From assembly GCA_004369045.1 (NCBI GenBank), contig ML213504.1, positions 405,508 through 469,507 on the forward strand: a stretch of 64,000 bases of DNA, written 5' to 3'. The notes under the pieces were generated by a model. The model was not told the origin of the DNA, ran no database searches, and worked only from the letters and a program-made list of their open reading frames with translations. Position numbers and translations under genes: made by a program. This DNA is from Heliocybe sulcata (lineage: Eukaryota; Basidiomycota; Agaricomycetes; Gloeophyllales; Gloeophyllaceae). Numbering within the stretch: position 1 is the first letter of the stretch; every line of letters begins with the position of its first letter. This document shows positions 35,280-45,827 of the stretch, piece by piece.

Positions 35280-36000
35280 TCATTCGATTTGAAGGGACTT
35301 ACAACCATCCGTCGGATATATGATATTATCTCCTTCCCGGTCCGTATCAGAGTCGCACAATCGGGAGCGTGCTTGGGAAGCGGCGCTACAGCCGTCGGAA
35401 GGATGCAAGAGATATCCCGATGTCATATCAGTATCCGGCAGAGTGGCTCCAGTCGTATCATTATTTCTCGCTTACGGAATTTAGTCCGCCATGAAGCACC
35501 AAGAAAACACCCGTAATCCGATTATCCACCGCACGTAAAAAAAAATGCATCATCGGCATGCCATCGCCACCGTACAGGAAATCAAGCAGACCACCGTACA
35601 ACTGGCGATCCAACTCCGAGCGCTGTGCATTTTGGTACAAATCAATGTCGACCCTGCTCTGAGCAAACAACAGGGGATGCGAGGATAAGGCTCTGGTCGG
35701 CTGTGGACATTACTGACGTCCCAACCGTCGACATACCTGACGTGAAGGCACTCTGAGAGAGCTACTTACAGAAATTTTGTAGGTGCCAGTCCGTATGCCC
35801 GCTGGCGCTCTTGTTCACCAGCAGCTAATTCCAGGACATGTTTGGATTCTTCTGACGAACAACGTAGCCATTTATGGAAGTGACTTCCCAGCCTGCTTCT
35901 GTGTGATGCACCACTGCTACGGAGGCAAATGCTGCGCGGTGATATCGTCTAGATTATATCCTTATTTTCGAGTGCTCTCCTAAAATCAGGAAGCCATCGC
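35280..36000 (-). pseudogene. Possible decayed coding region, family unknown
   Basis: Minus-strand segments read like ordinary protein: LYGGLLDFLYGGDGMPMM, FFLRAVDNRITGVFLVLHGG, GWEVTSINGYVVRQKNPNMS, and VNKSASGHTDWHLQNF further along. They are in consistent order but no continuous open model with normal splice sites joins them. The simplest reading is a broken gene or gene fragment with a few interruptions. I could not place it in a family, and I cannot tell whether it was a host gene or part of a mobile element. Confidence 0.3.
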
Positions 36001-36469
36001 TAGGATAGCATCACGTCCTTCAGAGCCGCAGAGAGGTAGAGTTTGCTAGCCGAGTCCGGATCTCGATGTACGCTGATTTGGGAGAGTTGTAGATCCACGA
36101 TTGACTATCCGAGCATCACCTTCAGGAATGCAGGACATGCTCTTGTCAGTCGTCATCACATCAGCTCATCCGATAGGCTCCGACTCATACACGATCCTTC
36201 TTTCGGCCTTTCGCAATGCTTCCCCTGGCGAGCGTTCATACTGACTATCGCTCGATAACCCCGCCAATTCCTGGGTAGCCGGATGCTTTATAAATCGATG
36301 TTTCATCTCCCTTCCCTGCCACATCTTACTGCTGCACAGTTAATGTTCTTGCGGAAAGGGAGGCCGCCTTCATTTCCTCCTCGCAATTCCTAAGTCGACG
36401 AGAGCTGGTCCACATATCTGCGCCAATTTAGATGGGATACTTGCGGTCGGACGAACCTATCCCTCACCG

Positions 36470-36476
36470 TATAAAA
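36470..36476 (+). promoter_or_regulatory. TATA-like box upstream of the cysteine-rich gene
   Basis: A TATAAAA heptamer lies 85-90 nt before the ATG at 36561, followed by a C-rich leader (CCCCATCCC, CCCCACCC). This is the clearest TATA-type element noticed in the window and fits a regulated rather than housekeeping promoter. Confidence 0.45.
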
Positions 36477-36560
36477 CCTGCATAGGATCTCGCTCGGTAT
36501 CCCCATCCCAACAAACACCCTCTACATCGTCCCCACCCATCCCCACCCATATCCACGATA

Positions 36561-37123
36561 ATGTGTTTCTTCCGCAGGCAAGTGACACCCAGGGCTCACT
36601 GGTAATAATTAGCTCATGTCTGCGCCGGATACTGCAGAGTCAGGAACGTCTACCTCAGGTACGTACGTTCCTCATGGAGTTCTCGTCCGATGTATTGAAG
36701 TCCCCAAATAGATGTGGACACGCTGTCAACCTGGTACGCGCTCCGTCTTCGCTCCTTGCCTATTGACTTACATTTCGCGAATACCAAAAGCCTGAGGAAG
36801 AGGTGGGTTAGCTTCCATGGTTAGAATCTAATTGCTCACCTTCACCTTAGATCAAGTGCGACTCTCCGCGATGCAAGTTTAGTCCGAATCATCCATCCGA
36901 CTGCGTTCCGCCCTCATGTACTCAGACTTGCTGGCAGTAGTACGTCCATGCTTCTATGTCCGTCGTGAGGCCGTTACGCTGAGTGTTCGATCATTAGCCA
37001 TCAGTTCCCACAGCAATATGGTCCGTAATGACGTTGCATGTCGGATGAACGCATTCACTGACGGATCCTGCAGCCCCCAACATCGATGATTTCTGCCCGA
37101 CCTGCAAGGCCGCTCAGAGATAA
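36561..37123 (+). CDS. 77-residue cysteine-rich protein split over seven tiny exons
   Basis: Exons 36561-36577 (17 nt), 36638-36658 (21), 36712-36733 (22), 36791-36802 (12), 36851-36939 (89), 36998-37020 (23) and 37074-37123 (50) join in phase to a stop. The product has nine cysteines (2, 14, 27, 32, 42, 47, 51, 69, 72) and histidines at 16, 38 and 55. Key pieces are RCGHAVNLPEEE, CKFSPNHPSDC, YHQFPQQY and CPTC. The spacing (Cx4C, Cx4C, Cx3C, Cx2C) suggests a compact metal-binding or knotted fold. There is no signal peptide. The first intron starts with GC; the rest are GT-AG of 48-58 nt. From memory it resembles small cysteine-rich Agaricomycete hypothetical proteins, but no function is known to me. 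Confidence 0.75.
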
Positions 37124-37685
37124 AGAATGATCTGTAGATGAACCCGCGTCGGGATACTGTAATAATACGATCAGGCATACGGATCTAAAGCATGTAATGT
37201 CATAGAGATACTTGTACCGCTTGGGATTGGTTTAGCGCTCATCCGATGTACCTGCGCCGATACAGCCAGAAAGCAACCCGGATGTTAGGTTAAATGAATT
37301 ATATATCACAGATGGACCTAAAAGCAGGAGAAACTTAGGTGAAACTCAAGCCGACAAGTCCGCATGACGACGGGATATAGGCCCCCCGGGAGGCAAAGGC
37401 GTCAAAGGACTGCCGCGGATCCGGAACATGCACTGGAAAACGATCAGCTACGAAGAAAATGCCATCAGAATCCATTCTGCGCAAGCCTTGTAGCGGACGG
37501 CTGCTCACCGACGACTCGTGTCTCAAGGACCAAGGATCTGCGACGGAGGCGAAAAGGTGGAAGCCGGTATCAATAGAATACAGAACGCATAGTGATACAG
37601 AATTAAGGTGTTAGGCACAGATAAGCTGGGGGCATGTGATAAAGAAAACCCCGTCGGAAGTACGGCAAAAGTACGGACTATGCGT
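37124..37685. other. Intergenic stretch, nothing recognised
   Basis: About 560 bases between the cysteine-rich gene and the stop of SF3B6, which are convergent. Only short frames without family similarity. Confidence 0.45.
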
Positions 37686-38172
37686 TCAACTCTCATCCTT
37701 GATGTCATGCTTCTTCTTCAACTGCGCTAACTCTTCTTCTCGTCGGGCCAGGTCGGCTTTAGCCGCAGCTGCATCCTGTTTCGCGGGCATATGATACAGG
37801 ACAACGATATACCGTCCTTGCAAATGGAAGCCATTCAAGTGGTCAAGGGCATTCTTCGCCTGCAGGCGCGATACGATAGTTAACAACTCCGCCATGGAAT
37901 ATGAAAGGCTTGTACGTACGTCCATCACGTCGTCAAAGACAATGAACGCAGTCCCTTTGGTCTTCTGCTCATTGCCTATGCGAATTTGTCGTATGCTTCC
38001 GTAACGACCAAACAACTCATACAAATCCTCCCCAGTAATAGCATAGTCCAAGTTCTTGACAAAGAGAATGCGGTTTGCCCCAGGCGGCAGTTTCGTCTAT
38101 ATTATTGAGAACAGTTAGATGCTTGTAAGACTCGAGAAACATGAAGCGTACAGTCGGTCTTGCCAGAGCCAT
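37686..38172 (-). CDS. SF3B6: Splicing factor SF3B subunit 6 (p14)
   Basis: Three minus-strand exons: 38152-38172 (21 nt), 37920-38096, 37686-37859; 123 residues, matching the family. SF3B6/p14 is an RRM protein of U2 snRNP that lies near the branch adenosine and binds SF3B1. The RRM is complete: RNP2 in NRILFVKNLDY, RNP1-like in TKGTAFIVFDDVMD, plus AKNALDHLNGFHLQGRYIVV. A lysine-rich helix (LARREEELAQLKKKHDI) ends the protein. The first exon encodes only MALARPT. It is the third splicing gene in the region after PRP9 and FAL1. Confidence 0.94.
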
Positions 38173-38956
38173 CGTCCAAGCAGGTGGTCCGAAGCAGCAG
38201 TGGTGGCTCAAGAGATGCACGACCCGCGGCGTTCTTGACAAACCTTAGTGCAGGTGTACGTCACGTGGCCACGGTACCAATTGTGGCCATGTTGCTCTAT
38301 CCAGATCTGTCTGTCGCCGAATTGAATGCCGCTGAATGGACTTTACTACCTGTATCAACTGGCGGGCTTGCGACTGAATATGAAGCTTATAAAGGGCTTA
38401 TATCGGCATCCTATTGGAAGACTATGTACATACTCTCAGCCCTCTTCGCATGAAAAGTAGTTAACGTCGAAGCACCCAGATGGTGAATCTGTTCACCTGC
38501 GCCGCGCGTAGATAGGAACTCGTGCTGCAATACGTTCTAACTCATGCTGTGCAATATGCTGCAGACATCGATATCGTAACTATAATCATGAAGTACACTC
38601 GCGTCCTGGTTAGTCGTTACGTTCAAAGTCCTTGCGGCCTGGAAGACTTCAGCGAACGTACGTGCATCTCGTGCCCATGCTTCATGTCGCTGATATAGCC
38701 CCCAACGTCGCTGAAGCTCGTCTTCGAGCCCTTAGGCCGCTGAGCTCTGGATTCAGGACCAGCGACCCCAATATGCATCCGCCGGCCGCTGCATGACGTC
38801 CGCCCTGAGATGAGAAGCACTTACTTTGTCAGATAACATCTCGCCGAGATCATGTCGAGCAAGTGGTATGCCATGGAGGCATGTGACACGACAATCCGAG
38901 ATACATATGGCATATGAATGCACGAGGGATAGACAAACAATACACGCATCTTTCCT
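38173..38956. other. Intergenic stretch upstream of SF3B6
   Basis: About 780 bases between the SF3B6 start and the LCL2 stop. A CACGTG-type E-box (TCACGTGGCC) is present near 38261. A plus-strand frame of 97 codons at 38160-38453 overlaps the SF3B6 start antisense and has no family similarity, so it was not called as a gene. Confidence 0.4.
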
Positions 38957-39368
38957 TCACCGTTTCGACATTAACCGCTCGGCTTCCGCGCACCCTTCAC
39001 TTCCCCTGACACACAGTACTGTCGCAGCGCCTTTATCCAGCGCATCGGGGATCAAGCACTTCACGTCTTGAATGTCCGGGCAAGGGCAGTCGATGGGATT
39101 TGACACGCAGACTAAAGTCTCGGGACACAGATAATCGGAGCATGGTACTGCATCAGCAGAATCAGTCTCATATTGACTTGTCATACTCAATAGAGTCCGT
39201 ACCAATATCTGCATTAGCCGTCCACTGTGAAGTCGAAGAACCACGTTGCTGCTGTTGCTGGTGCTGTTGATGTCCGTGTCCGAACATTTGCTCGAAGAAC
39301 TGAAACTGTGCATGCACGGTCTGTGACACGCACAGTAAAGTAATAAGCACGACTTGTAACAGGAGCAT
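38957..39368 (-). CDS. LCL2: Lcl2-family secretory-pathway protein
   Basis: Two minus-strand exons, 39203-39368 and 38957-39147; 118 residues. A cleavable signal peptide is obvious ([20 protein letters not shown]), followed by [13 protein letters not shown], a histidine/glutamine-rich run, and [12 protein letters not shown]. The cysteine-rich C-terminal part ([36 protein letters not shown]) is diagnostic of Lcl2. In yeast LCL2 is linked to ER-associated degradation and chronological lifespan. The protein is probably ER-luminal or secreted. The poly-glutamine stretch, about five residues plus flanking QH repeats, may vary in length between strains. Confidence 0.92.
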
Positions 39369-39602
39369 AGTCTAGAGTAGAGAGTACTCTAGAGAGGCGG
39401 AGACTCGGAAGGACAACGCGTCGGTGTGGCTGAGGGCCTCCCACGTATCAGACGCCCGGGAACTGCCGTAAAGAGAAGTGCACCATGCGAGAGCCTGAGA
39501 AGCCTCGTGTCGGTACTTCGTTACGTTCTGCTCATACCGCTTAGAAAACAAGTTTTAAGCTGCAGAGGACAGACAATCTCTCGAGATCGCTAAGCCTATC
39601 CA

Positions 39603-41526
39603 ATGTCTTCCACTTCTTCTCCGCCGCCGTCAGGTGCTAGTCCAAGTCTGGACTTGGCTTGGGCTAGGGATGAGGTCGTCCTAATCGCACAACGATTAAA
39701 CTTTATCTAATGCATCCATATGCATGTAGCTCGCAAGCATTGCCAGGAAACTTTACCGAGTTGAGGAATGGTTCACGCACACCGTGCAAGCCATCGAAGA
39801 GGAATCCCAGACGCTGCGATCGGAGCTATCAGAGCTCAGAGCTCAGAAAAGTAGCAACAGCGCGGTCATAGATACACTCCGCCGCGAGAATGAAGCTCTG
39901 AAAAGAAACGGGGATCCTGTAGCGAGCACGCAGATGCAGAAAGAGCGGGATACCGCTCTCCGGAAACTGCGCCATGCCCGGAAAAAAATGCGGGACCTCC
40001 TCGAGGAGACAAAGGTCGTATTTTTATCTGGTTGATCTCTTCTGGATTGACACTCCTAGATAGACTGAGGAAGACTGCGACGGAACGCACATACCATTGG
40101 ACTTGTCAGACGATCTGCATGTCCGGGATACCAGTATATCTGGCTCGTCACATACAACGACGGGAGAAAGCCCTGATACAGGGAGACCAGCGGCCGCTGC
40201 ATCCGCAAAGTTCTTCGAGAGTGAGCAGAAACTTGACATACTGCCGCCGGAGAGTCCGCTAGGGCACGCCGAAATTCGCATGGGGAAAAAGAAGGCCTCG
40301 CCCGTCGAAAAGCTACCGGCGGAGCCGGAACCATCATTTACCAATGTAAATTCTCCGAAATCCGAGGGTAGTGGCGGGTTGGATAGAAGCGGGACCAATA
40401 CCAAAACTCGCAGCTTTGCTAACACGAAAACACCCGAGGTGAATTCTCCTCGTGATATTGGAGAGCGAACTGAGCGTGCGTCGTCCCGGCACGTCACGCC
40501 TAAACCCTCCGAGATAGGTCGTGGTGCTACTTCCACGGATTCCAAAGGAAAAGGTGGGGCGTTTGCAGCGACGAGCGCGGGGGAGCCTTCTACCAGCTGT
40601 ACTTCCAGTAAATCCGGGACTGTGTACGAGCCCGAAGCATCGAAGTCGGCGTCGAGCGTTGCCGCGAGCGCTGTTGATCCTTCTGTAGGGTTTGACGGTG
40701 CGAGCAGCGGAAGGAAGACACATTTACAGCATAAGAAGGCGCCTAGAGCTGCGGTGACGAACTTGGGTCCTCTATCGGAGGATGATCTGCAAAGATACGT
40801 GGAGTTGAGCTTTGAAGACGTAAGTGTATAAAAAATAAACATGCGAGATTTCTGAGAGCTCGTACGTAAGTTGGAACATCTGCGCAGGTGGGTACGGTAG
40901 CGTTGATCCTCCCGCATTATTGACGGACTGCTGATATGAGACAAGGCTACCGCTCCTCAAGGGACACGGCCTGAGACTCTTCATCAAGGCTAAAATGGCA
41001 TTCTTGTACGACCCAATGGTACGGGAATCGCCTAGATCGTCCCATATCGTCGACTGGGGTAGCCACGAAACCAACCTTGAGGTGGAGCGGCGCGTTACCG
41101 CGGATAAAGCTTCGCCTGTCTTCCACACGTTTATCTTCCCCTTAGAAAAGGCTCGTGGCATTAATCTGGGGTGTGTCGCAGGTGACTGACACGAGCACAG
41201 GAAGCTTGGTATTACGTTGGAGCACTTCGATGGACGCCCATGCCATTGAAGGATATCTGGGAGAGCCTGTTACCGAAGGTACAAGAGAAAGCCGTCTCAC
41301 CGCGCTGATAAGAGACTGAAAGTTCCTTGGTCAGGCGAAGCACCAGCTTGCACTAGTATTGAGAGAGAGGTGGAAGGATGGTCCTGGTGTTGCAGATATA
41401 TCGGAGATGCTGACGGACAAGAGACTGAAGCAGCTGTGCTTCGAATTGGACGGAGACCAGTATACGGAAAGTACCGAGGCGTTCCAAGAAGAGATAACAG
41501 ACAGAATGCGAGCTGGACGGCTATAG
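39603..41526 (+). CDS. Coiled-coil protein with conserved C-terminal region
   Basis: Likely exons: 39603-39674, 39730-40014, 40064-40819, 40859-40887 (29 nt), 40946 to about 41174, about 41196-41278, and 41335-41526. Residues 25-120 form a coiled coil (LARKLYRVEEWFTHTV, LRRENEALKRNG, LRHARKKMRDLLEE). A long serine/threonine-rich disordered middle follows, then a C-terminal region with RLFIKAKMAFLYDPMVRE, AWYYVGALRWTPMPLKDIW and LTDKRLKQLCFELDGD. The coiled coil and basic C-terminal part suggest a structural or regulatory role, but I do not recognise the family. The join near 41160-41200 is unresolved: the frame needs a very short intron of 23-41 nt there. The first donor (GTCGTC) is also weak. 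Confidence 0.7.
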
Positions 41527-41914
41527 CGCAGGACCTACAGCTGGGGAGTATACTTTGCAACGGATCAAAGTGGCGAAACGTTCTTGCTGTTGGACCTCGG
41601 ACTGGGTGTGCTGTACTCATCCCGTCAGTACCATACATAATAAATACCGAATCAAACCTTCAATTCGATCCAACAACCGGTCAACCTTCGCCGTTATACA
41701 TGCATTTGGAGGCGTTGCACTGGAATGAGGTACAACTTCAAGTTGTTTTTAGCGTTTCCGGCAGTTGCCCGACAATCGCCGAAGTGCTGACTAAGCATGC
41801 CGTGTAGGCTCATTCTGGACGTCGGCGGCGTCGCCCACGAACTGCAACGACGACGACCGCGTCTCTCTGTACTACTTACTCACCGGCGAGCTCGCCTTAG
41901 TTCTCGCCTCGACG
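41527..41914. other. Intergenic stretch, promoter of the mucin-like gene
   Basis: 388 bases between the end of the coiled-coil gene and the start of the mucin-like membrane protein. Frames here are short and unconvincing. Confidence 0.4.
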
Positions 41915-43360
41915 ATGCGTCGCTCGCTCCCTTGCGCTGCGCGCATCTACACAGTCTTTTCACTCGCACTCCTTTGCTCACTCTCCTTTACTGTTGCTCT
42001 GGCACAGAACCCGGCTGATGCCAACGTCGTCTTGCGCAAGAGGCAGGACAATGGCGGGTCTGGGCTAGCGGACCCGTTCTCTGCGCCTGCTGCAAGCTCC
42101 ACCCCGTTGCCGTCTGACACGTTCAGTGCATCAAGTGCTACTATCTCGAGCACCACGCCTATTGCCCCGAGTACAAGCTCGCCTTCGCCCACCTCATCGG
42201 ATACCCCGTCCTCATCCTCATCCTCGGACAGTCAAACATCCTCAACTATACCCACATCCTCTTCTTCTACCTCTTCAGTTATTTCTACGTCATCCTCGAC
42301 GAGCACTTCGTCTTCTTCCACGAGCTCTTCGTCTTCAAGCAGTTCCACGGTCATTGCTAGCACGACGTCGTCGTCGTAAGTGATCGTCCATGGTATCCAG
42401 CTTTTCTTGACCAAGCATATCATGTTAGGTCGTCGTCTTCGTCGTCCACTAGTTTGACCAGTTCCTCTACTCGGTCTTCCACGAGCAGTACTTCCAAGAC
42501 ATCAATCAGAACGACGAGCACCTTGATTGCGAAGGTTGCCCCCAGTCAAACGACGGTTAGAGGCACCTTAGCCTCTTCATCAATCCTTCCTGCCACTACT
42601 GTGTCAGCAGCTGCGACCGCTTCGTCTTCGTCTACCAGGTACAGTATCTCATGTGTCACTGTCAGGAGCTCCCGTTCACGATTTTTATTTATTCTATAGC
42701 TTTCTTGAAAATAAAGGCGCCGCTGCGGCAGTCTTCACCATTGTCGGTCTCGCCGGCCTGGGTATTATGGTCGGCGCCGCTATGTTCTTCTTCAAGCGCC
42801 ACCGTCGCTATGAGGAGGACGAAGAAGATGTCTACTTCGAGAAGTACAACAATCAGCAGGAGCCCTCTCACGACATAGCTGAAGCAGGCACCGGCGGTTA
42901 TGGAACCATGGAGCCCGCTTCGACGGAAGTTCTTACCCCCATGGCTGCTCAGGATGCTTATCCCGATCGCGCTATTCACTATGGCCCATCTATGGGCCAG
43001 GAATACGCAACCACTCAGCAGGAGACGTACAATCACGGGTACAATCAGGACTACAGCCAGGGTTATGATACCCAAGGGTATGATAACCAGCAGTACGCCG
43101 TCGAGTATCCCCCAGGCACAGCCTATGGCAGCGCCGCTGCGCACGAAGGCGATTACCAATACGGCGCGTACGACAACCACGAATACGCAACTGCATACGA
43201 GCCTACCCCCGTGCAATACGAGCAGCAGCCCTCGCCCTCTTCGTCTCACCCTTTTGCTGATTCGAGGAACGCCGCCAGGGCTGGTGGTGCCCCTCCGGTG
43301 TCATCGCCCAGCCCCTCGGGATACTCCCAAGATTCTTACTACCGTGCCGCTTCACACTAA
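41915..43360 (+). CDS. Mucin-like single-pass membrane protein
   Basis: Exons 41915-42375, 42429-42638 and 42700-43360; about 443 residues. An N-terminal signal sequence (IYTVFSLALLCSLSFTVALA) is followed by a dibasic LRKRQ site that a Kex2-type protease could cut. Then comes a serine/threonine-rich region of about 180 residues, likely heavily O-mannosylated. One transmembrane helix (VFTIVGLAGLGIMVGAAMFF) is followed by KRHRR stop-transfer residues. The cytosolic tail of about 190 residues is rich in Tyr, Gln, Gly and Pro with repeated YNHGYNQDYSQGYD-like units. The layout matches fungal cell-wall stress sensors (Wsc/Mid2 type), but no WSC domain is present, so the sensor role is inferred from architecture only. 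Confidence 0.8.
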
Positions 43361-43736
43361 TTTTCTTGGTGTTCACTCCATCATGAAGCAGTACGACATC
43401 TTGGTGTTAATGTTGTCTATATGGATCCGCTTCGTTGAACGATAAAGCAGATCAGTACATAGCCTACTTGTAGCGTGGCATGTCCTTTGTACGCTGGTCT
43501 GTGACTGGAAGGATTCTGGTTGTTCGAGGAGGCGTTTCTATTGATTTCTAGTTTACATGATTTGTACCAGGTCATCTGTTTAGCAATGCGTTGTTGTTTA
43601 CTTGGTTTATGGTTAACTTATAAGGGACCTCGTGACACAGACACTTCCAGTAACCGAATATATGACTGCCCTGTAAATGTGGCCCAATATCGGGAAGTCA
43701 CGGTTGAAATATCCGTGCAATTGGATACATGATTAT

Positions 43737-44381
43737 NNNNNNNNNNNNNNNNNNNNNNNNNNNNNNNNNNNNNNNNNNNNNNNNNNNNNNNNNNNNNNNN
43801 NNNNNNNNNNNNNNNNNNNNNNNNNNNNNNNNNNNNNNNNNNNNNNNNNNNNNNNNNNNNNNNNNNNNNNNNNNNNNNNNNNNNNNNNNNNNNNNNNNNN
43901 NNNNNNNNNNNNNNNNNNNNNNNNNNNNNNNNNNNNNNNNNNNNNNNNNNNNNNNNNNNNNNNNNNNNNNNNNNNNNNNNNNNNNNNNNNNNNNNNNNNN
44001 NNNNNNNNNNNNNNNNNNNNNNNNNNNNNNNNNNNNNNNNNNNNNNNNNNNNNNNNNNNNNNNNNNNNNNNNNNNNNNNNNNNNNNNNNNNNNNNNNNNN
44101 NNNNNNNNNNNNNNNNNNNNNNNNNNNNNNNNNNNNNNNNNNNNNNNNNNNNNNNNNNNNNNNNNNNNNNNNNNNNNNNNNNNNNNNNNNNNNNNNNNNN
44201 NNNNNNNNNNNNNNNNNNNNNNNNNNNNNNNNNNNNNNNNNNNNNNNNNNNNNNNNNNNNNNNNNNNNNNNNNNNNNNNNNNNNNNNNNNNNNNNNNNNN
44301 NNNNNNNNNNNNNNNNNNNNNNNNNNNNNNNNNNNNNNNNNNNNNNNNNNNNNNNNNNNNNNNNNNNNNNNNNNNNNNNNN
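43737..44381. other. Assembly gap of 645 N
   Basis: A continuous run of N. Frames that cross it are artefacts. Flanking sequence is AT-rich and shows no coding support, but a small gene or repeat could be hidden inside. Confidence 0.99.
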
Positions 44382-44522
44382 TATATATCAAAGCCCACAT
44401 CTCAATTTAGGTCGGCATTTACAGCGATCACGTATATTCGGTTCCCTCCGGTGAGAATAGCACTACCTCCGAGATCTCAAAAGAAGCATGATCAGACGAC
44501 AATATTGTGGGTGGCAACTGCT

Positions 44523-45724
44523 ATGTTCGCCAGGTTCCATCGTCCTCTTGCCCGTAACGCGTTACGGTGTCGGAGATTTCTGACCACTGCGACGCCTCAA
44601 GCGTTTCTCGAACCCGTCCAAGAACATCCGGGTATAACGTGTCTCTCACTCAATCGGCCAGAGACCAAGAATGCAATTTCACTAAAGCTTCTGGAGGTGA
44701 GGATAATGTGGCAGCGGACTAGCTAGGGCCGTTAACGAGCGTTCCTGCGTTGATCTTTGTTGCAGGAGCTACACGGCTGCTTGGACCATGTTGCATATGA
44801 TAACAGGTAGAGCACAGAATCTTGTTAAGCCTGGAGAATTCCTCAACGAGACCTCCTGCGATGCTACCACAGTGTGCGCATCTTGATCGTGCGCTCGACA
44901 ACTCCTGGCTCCTTCTGCTCCGGGGCAGACCTGGCTGAGAGGAGAACAATGACGCAAATGCAAGTCCACAAGTTCCTCTCTGACCTCCGTAACGCGCTCG
45001 GGAAGCTCGAGAACCTCCCAGTTCCTACCATCGCAGCCATTGACGGGCCTGCCCTCGGAGGCGGCTTAGAGCTCAGTCTGGCTTGTGATCTACGTGTTGT
45101 AGGTCGCCACCATGATATCTCTGTGCTTCGGTATGGATGATTTCAGGCGGGGCACAGTGTGAAGGCAATTGGTCTCACAGAGACTCGACTTGGCATTATC
45201 CCCGGTGCTGGAGGTACTCAGCGTGTAACGCGCCTACTTGGCCTGTCGAAGGCGAAGGACTTGATATTTACCGCGCGTTTGCTGAATGCTCCGCAGGCCC
45301 TGGAATACGGTAAGGTTCCAGTTTATTCTTTGTCGATTGAAGCTGAGGATGCCTGTGAAATGCGAAGGCCTCGTGGACTACGTCGCTGCTGAGGGATCGA
45401 GTGCTTTCGATCGTTCCGTCCAATTAGCTGAGGAGATCGTCGTGAACGGTGACCTCCCCCATAGTTCCTCCCAGCATGGCTCTAACAGATAATAAATAGC
45501 ACCCCTCGCGCTCAAGGCAGCGAAGCAGGCGATCTCCCGTGCACCGGAATTTGCGCTCGAGTCCGGTTAGTTTATGCGGCACCGAAACCGATCCTTGGCT
45601 GACTACGGATATAGGTCTCGACTTCGAACGAGCTTCTTATGAACCATTGTTAAAAACGAAGGACAGAGTAGAAGCACTCGAAGCCTTCAAGGAGAAGAGG
45701 AAGCCGGTCTTCAAAGGGGAATAG
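44523..45724 (+). CDS. Mitochondrial enoyl-CoA hydratase (AUH-like)
   Basis: Seven exons: 44523-44696, 44766-44806, 44873-45098, 45147-45309, 45368-45448, 45500-45565, 45615-45724; about 286 residues. The basic start [20 protein letters not shown] is a likely mitochondrial presequence. Crotonase-fold motifs: [12 protein letters not shown], the oxyanion-hole [29 protein letters not shown], and [17 protein letters not shown], whose glutamate is catalytic. [15 protein letters not shown] and [13 protein letters not shown] end the protein, as in the AUH group (methylglutaconyl-CoA hydratase, leucine breakdown). Exact substrate is inferred from that resemblance. It converges on SEC10, with about 100 nt between the stops. 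Confidence 0.93.
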
Positions 45725-45827
45725 ATACCACAAATCCTTTAGGCATTTACGGATTGATTGTCCAAGTCAATTGCAGTGGGTATCTCAGCATGTATGGCAC
45801 GAAAGCAGTAGACTACACGGACGAGCA

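Larger units (their letters stand above)
33693..36560. other. Gene-poor stretch with faint traces of coding sequence
   Basis: Nearly 2.9 kb without a supportable gene, the longest such stretch in the window. Frames on both strands are short. One part of the minus strand (about 35280-36000) has protein-like composition and is described separately. Otherwise I see only the FAL1 3' end, the upstream region of the cysteine-rich gene, and no repeat or RNA gene. Confidence 0.5.

Noticed and set aside
38160-38453. Plus-strand frame of 97 codons next to SF3B6
   Set aside because: It overlaps the first SF3B6 exon antisense and shows no family resemblance.
43618-44726. Long frames crossing the run of N
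   Set aside because: They are open only because N has no stops.
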